From Rhodoferax sp. (lineage in GTDB: Bacteria; Pseudomonadota; Gammaproteobacteria; Burkholderiales; Burkholderiaceae_C), in assembly GCF_030653815.1 (NCBI RefSeq), contig NZ_JAURYQ010000019.1:1-64000 (forward strand): a DNA stretch of 64,000 bases, written 5' to 3'. This document shows, one piece after another, positions 55,905-64,000 of the stretch (its first letter is position 1; every line of letters starts with the position of its first letter). The position numbers and the translations under genes were made by a program. The notes beneath the pieces are model-generated. The model worked only from the letters and a program-made list of their open reading frames with translations, was not told the DNA's origin and did not search any database.

Positions 55905-57533
55905 TTATGGGTTTTTGATCTCCGAGCCGCTGCGCAAATAGAACCACCAGTTCAGGATCAGGCACAGCGCGTAAAAGATGGCGAAGCCGTACATGGCCGT
56001 TTGCGGTGTGCCGGCCTTGATCTGGGCACCAATCACCACCGGGGCAATGAAGGCGCCGTAAGCGGCCACGGCAGAAGTCCAGCCCAGCACCGGGCCGGCT
56101 TGCTGGCGGTCAAAAATGACCCCGATGGTGCGGAAGGTGGACCCATTGCCAATGCCGCTGGCGGCAAACAGCAGCACAAAGAGCCACATGAAGGTCGAGA
56201 AGTACTGCTCTGGCGTGGCCGAGCTGTAAGCCTGCATCATGACGTAGCCGACACCTGCCGAGGCGCCGACCATGACGGCCGAGATCACCTGGGTCACGAT
56301 GGAACCACCCACCTTGTCAGAAATCCAGCCGCCCACTGGCCGAATCAGCGCGCCAACAAACGGGCCGATCCAGGCGTAGGTGAGGGCGGATGGTGCGTTC
56401 GGGTTTTTCAGGGTGTGCTGCATGATGCCGGCCGCGTCAGGCACGTGGCTGACACCAAAAATCACCGTGATCGACAGCGGCAGGGCCATGGAGAACCCAA
56501 TGAACGAGCCGAAGGTCACGATGTAGAGCAGTGTCATGGACCAGGTGTGCTTGTTCTTGAAAATGTCGAACTGCTTGGCAATGTTGCCCTTCATTTCGCC
56601 GAAGGCTGCCAGCCGCATGGCCGCCAGGGTGGCCACGATGATCAAGGGCAAAGCCACCCACATGTTGAGCAGACCCAGACCGGTGGGTGCCGGCAGGTAC
56701 AGGTACAGCCCCAAGCCACCGATCAGGCCGGTAATGCCCCACAGGTACAGGATTTTGGAAAACGCTGCCAGCGTGCCGCCGTAGTTCGGGGAGAGCGGCA
56801 ACAGGTTGTTCATGCCAAACCAGGCGGCTGCCACCAGGGGCAACAAAATCGCGGCCCAGATGAATCCCGCGTTTTGAATAAAGGTGGGGGTGCCGGCCAG
56901 AATCTTGCCCATGATCCAGCCGCTGTCCTTGGTCAGCACCATCGAGCCACCGCCGACCGCGCCAAACAGGCCCACCGTCATGACCAGCGGAATGAGCACC
57001 TGCATGGTGGTGACACCAAAGTTGCCCAGACCGGCGTTCAGGCCCAGGCCGGTGCCCTGCAGGCGTTTGGGGTAAAAGCCTGAAATATTGGACATCGAGC
57101 AGGCAAAGTTGCCGCCACCGATGCCGCTCAGGAAGGCGCAGGCCTGGAATACCCACAACGGTGTACTGGTGTCCTGCAGTGCAATGCCGGTCCAGATGGC
57201 GGGAATCATCAGCAGTGCCGAGGTCAGGAAGATGGTGTTGCGCCCACCTGACAGGCGAATGAAGAACGACGCCGGAATGCGGAAGGTGGCACCCATCAGG
57301 CCGGCGATGGCGGTCAGGGTGAACATTTCGGCGGGCTTGAACGGAAAGCCCAGGTTGATCATCTGCACGGTGATGATGCCCCACATCGCCCAGACGGCAA
57401 AGGCCACCAGCAGGTTGGGAATGGAAATCCAGAGATTGCGGCTGGCGACACGCTTGCCCGTGGCTTCCCAGAACTGCTCGTCTTCCGGGCGCCACTCGGC
57501 GATGTCTGCGCCTGATGCTTTTGTATTGCTCAT
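55905..57533 (-). CDS. narK2: Nitrate/nitrite antiporter, NarK2-type
   Basis: Major facilitator of 542 residues, twelve helices plus a hydrophilic N-terminus. Signature segments GGGNFACSMSNISGFYPKRLQGTGLGLNAGLGN and the nitrate-signature-like GIGNGSTFRTIGVIF. It begins eight bases after narK1. It probably exchanges nitrite for nitrate. Confidence 0.94.
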   Translation of the reverse strand: MSNTKASGADIAEWRPEDEQFWEATGKRVASRNLWISIPNLLVAFAVWAMWGIITVQMINLGFPFKPAEMFTLTAIAGLMGATFRIPASFFIRLSGGRNTIFLTSALLMIPAIWTGIALQDTSTPLWVFQACAFLSGIGGGNFACSMSNISGFYPKRLQGTGLGLNAGLGNFGVTTMQVLIPLVMTVGLFGAVGGGSMVLTKDSGWIMGKILAGTPTFIQNAGFIWAAILLPLVAAAWFGMNNLLPLSPNYGGTLAAFSKILYLWGITGLIGGLGLYLYLPAPTGLGLLNMWVALPLIIVATLAAMRLAAFGEMKGNIAKQFDIFKNKHTWSMTLLYIVTFGSFIGFSMALPLSITVIFGVSHVPDAAGIMQHTLKNPNAPSALTYAWIGPFVGALIRPVGGWISDKVGGSIVTQVISAVMVGASAGVGYVMMQAYSSATPEQYFSTFMWLFVLLFAASGIGNGSTFRTIGVIFDRQQAGPVLGWTSAVAAYGAFIAPVVIGAQIKAGTPQTAMYGFAIFYALCLILNWWFYLRSGSEIKNP

Positions 57534-57541
57534 AAGTTCTT

Positions 57542-58810
57542 TCAGTTGGAAATGATTTGTGCGGTGATCTCGGGCGGGCTCTTGTGGGCCATGTACTCCT
57601 TGGCGCGCACTTCGGTCCAGTACATCCAGATCAAGGACACCCAGACCACGCCATACATCAACATGAAGGCGCTGGAGCGGATGCCGGTCAGGTCCATCAG
57701 GGCGCCGAACATGATGGGCAGCAGGAAGCCGCCCAGGCCGCCGGCCAGACCGACGATGCCGCTGATGGTGCCGATGTTGTCCGGATAGTCGTCACTGATG
57801 TACTTGAAGACGCTGGCCTTGCCAAAAGCCCAGGCGATGCCCAGTGTGAACATCAGCAAGGTGAACAGGTAGACATTCAGGCCAACGTGAAAGGTCTTGG
57901 GGCCATCGACGGTGGCAATGGTGAAATCGGTCTGCGGGTAGCTCAGCAGGAACAGGCAGACCCAGCTCACCCACAATACCCACCAGGTCATGGCATGGGC
58001 ACCGTATTTGTCCGACAACCAACCACCGACGGCGCGCAAGACACCGCCTGGCAGCGAGAAGCAGGCCGCCAGCAGGGCAGCGGTGCGGATGTCCAGACCA
58101 AACTCGCCGACGTAATACTGCACCATCCACAAGGACAGTGCCACGTAGCCGCCAAACACGATGCTGTAGTACTGGCAGTATTTAATGACCTTCGGATCTT
58201 TCAGCGACTTCAGTTGGTCGCGAAACGTGACATGGCTGGGCACCAGGTGAGCCGGGTCACTGTGGCTGAAAAACCAGAACAGAATCACCGTTCCGAGCAT
58301 GATGGCGGCGTACACCTGCGGCACCATGGTCCAGCCAAAACCCACCACCAACGCCGGGGCCAGAAACTTGTTGACCGCGGCGCCGGAGTTGCCGGCACCG
58401 TAAATGCCCATGGCAAAGCCCTGCTGATGTTTCGGAAACCAGCGTGCCACGTAGGGCGTGCCCACCGAAAACGAGCCGCCAGCCAGACCGACGAAGAGGC
58501 CGATGGTCAGGTACTGCCAGAATTCGGTGGCATACGACATCAGCCAGATGGCCGGCACCGTGGAGGCCATCAGAATGGTCATTACGATGCGACCGCCAAA
58601 TTTGTCGGTCCAGATGCCCAGCGGCACCCGAATCAGCGAACCGGTCAGCACCGGCGTGGCCATCAGCAAGCCAAACTGGGTCGAGTTGAGGTCAAGCGTT
58701 TTCTTGATCGGAATGCCGATCACTGCAAACATCATCCACACCATGAAACACACAGTGAAGGCGAAGGTGCTGACGATCAGCACGGAGAGGGCTTGCCCTT
58801 TCTTGGTCAT
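57542..58810 (-). CDS. narK1: Nitrate transporter, NarK1-type
   Basis: Major facilitator of 422 residues, twelve helices, with GGSFSVGTPYVARWFPKHQQGFAMGIYGAGNSGAA and GIWTDKFGGR. NarK1 proteins are proton-coupled nitrate importers. The ATG giving MTKKGQALSV has AAAAGGAG upstream; a longer frame would run into the promoter region. First gene of a ten-gene co-directional operon. Confidence 0.94.
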   Translation of the reverse strand: MTKKGQALSVLIVSTFAFTVCFMVWMMFAVIGIPIKKTLDLNSTQFGLLMATPVLTGSLIRVPLGIWTDKFGGRIVMTILMASTVPAIWLMSYATEFWQYLTIGLFVGLAGGSFSVGTPYVARWFPKHQQGFAMGIYGAGNSGAAVNKFLAPALVVGFGWTMVPQVYAAIMLGTVILFWFFSHSDPAHLVPSHVTFRDQLKSLKDPKVIKYCQYYSIVFGGYVALSLWMVQYYVGEFGLDIRTAALLAACFSLPGGVLRAVGGWLSDKYGAHAMTWWVLWVSWVCLFLLSYPQTDFTIATVDGPKTFHVGLNVYLFTLLMFTLGIAWAFGKASVFKYISDDYPDNIGTISGIVGLAGGLGGFLLPIMFGALMDLTGIRSSAFMLMYGVVWVSLIWMYWTEVRAKEYMAHKSPPEITAQIISN

Positions 58811-58898
58811 GTCAAAAACTCCTTTTGGGTTGGCATGACTGTAGGTTTTGCCAGGGCATTTAGGTATCCCTCTGTGGAACGTGTGCCAGCAGAATTTG

Positions 58899-58960
58899 GA
58901 ACTAGCAGACACCGTTCGTTCTAGTTCTTAAGAACTACTACCTGGACTTTTTAGAACTAG
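58899..58960. promoter_or_regulatory. Cluster of GAACTA(G) sites upstream of narK1
   Basis: GAACTAG occurs at 58899-58905, inverted at 58921-58927, as GAACTAC at 58932-58938, and again at 58954-58960. Centres are 22, 11 and 22 bp apart. The middle two form the perfect 16-bp palindrome TAGTTCTTAAGAACTA (58922-58937). No FNR box was found nearby. Confidence 0.6.
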
Positions 58961-58992
58961 CCGTACGATTTATCAGGCGGTTTCCATTGTTG

Positions 58993-59027
58993 AATTTAAA
59001 GATTCACATACAATGAATCTTTAAATT
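58993..59027 (+). promoter_or_regulatory. NsrR-like operator before the DUF2249-nor genes
   Basis: A 14-bp inverted repeat, AATTTAAAGATTCA and TGAATCTTTAAATT, with a 7-bp centre. The core AAGAT-N13-ATCTT has the spacing of NsrR sites. It lies 17-51 bp before the DUF2249 start. The assignment to NsrR is inference. Confidence 0.65.
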
Positions 59028-59043
59028 TGTTTGGAGTCAAGCC

Positions 59044-59304
59044 ATGAGTTCCTGTGCCACCGGTCACGTCACCCCTGAAGCCATTTACCCGTTTGATGCC
59101 CGCGGTGTGGCCAAACGCTTTCGTCATGCGGCCATTTTTGGTGCACTGGATGCGCTTGCGCCCGGTGAGACCATGCGCTTCTGCAATGACCACGATCCGA
59201 TTCCCTTGTTGCACCAACTCAGCGCCCGTTATGGCGATGCCGTGTCCATTGCCTACGTGCAGCGCGAGGCCGGTGCCATCGTGATTGACTTCGTCCGCGT
59301 CTGA
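59044..59304 (+). CDS. DUF2249 small protein
   Basis: An 86-residue protein starting MSSCATGHVTPEAIYPFDARG with the DUF2249 pattern FGALDALAPGETMRFCNDHDPIPLLHQL. Such proteins are found beside NO and hemerythrin genes. GGAG lies upstream of the ATG, and norC follows in 45 bp. Function is not established. Confidence 0.85.
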   Translation: MSSCATGHVTPEAIYPFDARGVAKRFRHAAIFGALDALAPGETMRFCNDHDPIPLLHQLSARYGDAVSIAYVQREAGAIVIDFVRV

Positions 59305-59349
59305 CGGAGCTTCTCCTTCATTTCAACCTCACTTTTGGAGATTCACACG

Positions 59350-61264
<1,915 letters not shown>

Positions 61265-61274
61265 GTCTGTGCGC

Positions 61275-62063
61275 ATGTCGACTGTCCCTTTTTACGCCGA
61301 GCAGGCAGGTGAGTGCACCCTGTTTGAACATGCGTGGCGCCAGCAGTTGCCGCTGCTGATCAAGGGCCCGACAGGGTGCGGCAAAACCCGCTTTGTCGAG
61401 CACATGGCGGCGCGCCTGGGGCGGCCTCTGGTCACGGTGTCCTGCCACGACGACCTGAGTGCGGCCGACCTGGTGGGGCGCTTTCTGATTGGCAACGGCA
61501 GCACGCAGTGGTCAGACGGTCCCTTGGCCCGTGCCGTGCGCCTGGGCGCCATTTGTTACCTGGACGAGGTGGTGGAAGCGCGCAAGGACACCACCGTGGT
61601 GCTGCATCCGCTGGCCGACGACCGGCGCATTTTGCCGATCGAGCGCACCGGTGAAGAACTGGCGGCCCCGCCCGAATTCATGCTGGTGATCTCTTACAAC
61701 CCGGGTTACCAAAACCTGCTCAAAGGGCTCAAACCCAGCACCCGCCAACGTTTTGTCAGCCTCAGCATGAATTACCCCAGCCCGCAAGTCGAGCTGGACA
61801 TCGTGCGCAATGAAACCGGTATTTCCGAGGCGCAGGCGAAACAGCTGGTGCAGTTGGCCAAGGCCCTGCGCTCGCTCACTGAGCACGACCTGGAAGAAAC
61901 CGCCAGCACCCGCTTGCTGGTGTCGGCGGGGCGACTGGTGGCGTCGGGCTTGCCGCTGCAGGTGGCTTGCCAGGCCGCCATCATCGACGCACTCACCGAC
62001 GACCTCGCCACCGCGCAGGCGCTGGCTGAGGTGGTGCGCGCGCTGTTTGGCGATGCCGTCTGA
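61275..62063 (+). CDS. norQ: NorQ-type MoxR AAA+ ATPase
   Basis: Partner of NorD in activating NorCB. 262 residues with Walker A GPTGCGKT (residues 31-38), Walker B ICYLDEVVEA and the sensor region STRQRFVSLSM. The ATG at 61275 is chosen, 10 bp after norB. Confidence 0.93.
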   Translation: MSTVPFYAEQAGECTLFEHAWRQQLPLLIKGPTGCGKTRFVEHMAARLGRPLVTVSCHDDLSAADLVGRFLIGNGSTQWSDGPLARAVRLGAICYLDEVVEARKDTTVVLHPLADDRRILPIERTGEELAAPPEFMLVISYNPGYQNLLKGLKPSTRQRFVSLSMNYPSPQVELDIVRNETGISEAQAKQLVQLAKALRSLTEHDLEETASTRLLVSAGRLVASGLPLQVACQAAIIDALTDDLATAQALAEVVRALFGDAV

Positions 62064-62081
62064 CGCGTTTCAGACCACCTC

Positions 62082-63047
62082 ATGAAACAGTCCAAGCCCG
62101 GCAAACTCGCCCCCGCACGCTTGCAGCAGTGGCGGTTGGCGACCCAACTTGGCTTTTTTGCGCTGTTTGTGTTGGCCCCGTCGCTCAACCTGTTGCGCTT
62201 TGACTTGACCGACACCCAACTCTGGTTTTTGGGGCAACGCTGGTCGCTGGGCATTGACGCCCTGGCCCAAGGCCAAATCAGCCCGACAGACGCTGCGCTG
62301 CAACTGGTTTGGCGCGCCTTTGTGCCCGGCTTGCTGCTGGTGGCGGTATTTTTGGGCGTGGCCTACCGCTATGGCCGCCTCTATTGCGGCTGGCTGTGCC
62401 CACACTTTTCGATGGTGGAAATGCTTAACAAGCTGCTACACCGGGCTTGCGGCAAGTTGAGCCTCTGGGACAAAAGCGCCACACCCCGGCCAGGCGCTAC
62501 CCCGCATGCGGGCTGGTGGCCGCTGTTTGTCCTGAGTTGTGTCCTGATGGGTTTTATCTGGGCCATCACGCTGTTGACCTACTTGCTGCCGCCTGGCCTC
62601 ATTTGGGGTGGTTTGGTCGAGGGCACGCTGACGCCCAATCAAAGCCGGTTTTTGCTGATTGCCGGCACCGTTTTCACGCTGGAGTTTGCCTTTGCCCGGC
62701 ACTTGTTTTGCCGCTTTGGCTGCGCGGTGGGTTTGTTTCAGAGCCTGGCCTGGATGGCCAACCCCAAAGGCATGGTGGTGGCCTTTGCCCGCGAGCGCGC
62801 CCGCGAGTGCAAAACCTGCGACGCGCCACGTGGTTCCGCCTGCGACAACGCCTGCCCCATGCGCCTGAACCCGCGCAACATCAAACGCATGATGTTTTCC
62901 TGTGTGCAATGCGGCCAGTGTTTGACGGCCTGTGATGCCACCCAGCAAGACCAGCAACGCACGCCCACGCTGGCGTGGCAGGTGGGTGTGGATGCTTTGC
63001 GCGAAACCTTGCGCCAACGCCAGCGCGAGCAGGCGGAGAGAAACTGA
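62082..63047 (+). CDS. Membrane polyferredoxin of the nor cluster (NapH-like)
   Basis: A 321-residue membrane protein with about five helices. CGWLCPH and CRFGCAVG are the CxxxC pairs of NapH/NosR/CcoG-type proteins; two C-terminal 4Fe-4S motifs follow, CKTCD...CDNACP and CVQCGQCLTACD. It may feed electrons to, or assemble, the nor enzyme. Its TGA overlaps the norD ATG (TGATG). A nor-specific role is inferred from position only. Confidence 0.82.
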   Translation: MKQSKPGKLAPARLQQWRLATQLGFFALFVLAPSLNLLRFDLTDTQLWFLGQRWSLGIDALAQGQISPTDAALQLVWRAFVPGLLLVAVFLGVAYRYGRLYCGWLCPHFSMVEMLNKLLHRACGKLSLWDKSATPRPGATPHAGWWPLFVLSCVLMGFIWAITLLTYLLPPGLIWGGLVEGTLTPNQSRFLLIAGTVFTLEFAFARHLFCRFGCAVGLFQSLAWMANPKGMVVAFARERARECKTCDAPRGSACDNACPMRLNPRNIKRMMFSCVQCGQCLTACDATQQDQQRTPTLAWQVGVDALRETLRQRQREQAERN

Positions 63048-64000
63048 TGGAAGAACTGGTTGGACGCTGGTGGCACCAGGCTATCACCAAGCTTGCGCGG
63101 CTGGAGCACCCGGCGGTGGCAGTGCAGTTGCAGGACATGCAAAAAACCATTGGTATCTTTTTTCGGGCGGCCGGCGGCCCCGCAGCGCTGCGTTTTACGC
63201 CAGCATCCCTGCACGCCGTGGGTGGCCAGCGGCACTGGCTGCAAAAACTGGCGGGCAGCGGCCAACGTGCCGATACGGCGCAACTGGAGCCCGATGTGCT
63301 GGCGCTTCCCGCCACACTGGCGGTGTTTGACGATGTGCAACTGAACCGCGACCTGTACCTCTGGCTGGCGATGCTGTCTGCGTGTTTCGAGCCCAGCGGT
63401 GACTGGATCGGCGACAACCTGCGTGCTACCCAGGCGGCGCTGGCACAGTTTCCGGGCTTTGCCGCACGCTACCAGTCGCTGCTGCAGGCGCACTTGGCAC
63501 AGCGCCCAAAGCTGCAACGGCAGGGTGGGGAAAAGGCGCAGGTCGAGGCTGCCGTTCAGGCCGCTTTGAGGGAGCAAGTGGCGGGCGACCTGCGCTGTCA
63601 ACCGCAAGACGTCGCTGCGGTCTGGCTGTGGCTGAGCGCAAATGCCCCGACTGCCGCCGATCGCCCGGCTGGTCAGAAAAATGCCGAGGCCGAACAACAC
63701 CCCGCTGCGCTCAAGGACAAGCAGCGCCGCCGCAGCCAGACCACCTCGCACGAACAAAGCCGCAACGCCATGGTGCTGCCGTTTCGCGCCGAAGCCCTGA
63801 TGTCCTGGAGCGAAATGGTGCATGTCAACCGCAGTACGGATGATGAAGAAGACGGCAACGCCCTGGACGCCGCCAACGACATGGACAAGCTGTCGGTCGC
63901 ACCGGACGGGCAAACGCTCGCCTCGCGCGTCAAATTCGACCTCGATTTACCCAGCAGCAGCGCTGACGACACGCCCCTCGGCGCTGGTATCGCCCTGCCG
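63047..64000 (+). CDS. norD: Nitric oxide reductase activation protein NorD (partial)
   Basis: N-terminal 318 residues of NorD; the reading frame is open to the window edge. It starts MEELVGRWWHQAITK at the overlap with the previous gene. A charged region (KDKQRRRSQTTSHEQSRNA) and the segment LPFRAEALMSWSEMVHVNRS match NorD. The C-terminal VWA domain with MIDAS is beyond the window. Confidence 0.9.
   Translation, partial: MEELVGRWWHQAITKLARLEHPAVAVQLQDMQKTIGIFFRAAGGPAALRFTPASLHAVGGQRHWLQKLAGSGQRADTAQLEPDVLALPATLAVFDDVQLNRDLYLWLAMLSACFEPSGDWIGDNLRATQAALAQFPGFAARYQSLLQAHLAQRPKLQRQGGEKAQVEAAVQAALREQVAGDLRCQPQDVAAVWLWLSANAPTAADRPAGQKNAEAEQHPAALKDKQRRRSQTTSHEQSRNAMVLPFRAEALMSWSEMVHVNRSTDDEEDGNALDAANDMDKLSVAPDGQTLASRVKFDLDLPSSSADDTPLGAGIALP

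Noticed and set aside
58874-58888. Sigma54 promoter for narK1 (TGGCACACGTTCCAC on the minus strand)
   Set aside because: The -24 part is good, but the -12 GC is missing.

Overview
The window looks like the chromosome of a Burkholderiales bacterium, most likely a Comamonadaceae member close to Rhodoferax. This is inferred from high-GC codon use, the gene order carA-leuE-like-carB-greA-DUF4149-yhbY-rlmE-ftsH-folP-glmM, and the style of the denitrification and POR proteins. No 16S rRNA or other marker is present, so the genus is a guess. No tRNA, rRNA, CRISPR array, transposase or prophage was seen.

Layout. (1) 1-14.4 kb: housekeeping block for pyrimidine/arginine precursor synthesis, transcription and ribosome factors, FtsH, folate, peptidoglycan precursor and exonuclease I. 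(2) 14.4-17.7 kb: one large MmeI-like restriction-modification fusion gene containing several dispersed hairpin repeats in frame. (3) 17.8-27.6 kb: mogA, yjgA/pmbA, an aapJQMP amino-acid ABC transporter, a potassium-type channel, a serine hydrolase and a hemerythrin. (4) 27.8-35.7 kb: a probable FNR-controlled 2-oxoacid oxidoreductase operon ending in an NADPH oxidoreductase-ferredoxin fusion, a universal stress protein, and a B12-dependent ribonucleotide reductase behind paired NrdR boxes. (5) 36.0-45.8 kb: the nitrate assimilation operon nrtA-nrtB-nrtD-nirB-nirD-nasA with nasT upstream. (6) 45.9-58.8 kb: the respiratory nitrate block narK1-narK2-narGHJI, followed by a parvulin, a beta-carbonic anhydrase, a conserved unknown and a Crp/Fnr regulator. 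(7) 59.0-64.0 kb, divergent: a DUF2249 protein and norC-norB-norQ-polyferredoxin-norD, with norD cut by the window end.

The genes fit a facultative anaerobe that imports nitrate, either respires it (NarGHI) or assimilates it (NasA, NirBD), detoxifies or respires NO (NorCB), and keeps an anaerobic 2-oxoacid route and oxygen-independent dNTP synthesis. MogA can supply a molybdenum-cofactor step for NarG and NasA.

The most informative regulatory region is 44870-45191. It carries a sigma54 -24/-12 promoter, an NtrC-like site, two hexaloop hairpins with the A1/G4 signature of ANTAR targets, and a long terminator whose 5' arm overlaps the second hairpin. This is a readable NtrC plus NasT antitermination switch. 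The other recurrent theme is dispersed hairpin repeats: several inside the restriction gene, and one family placed right after stop codons in three different operons.
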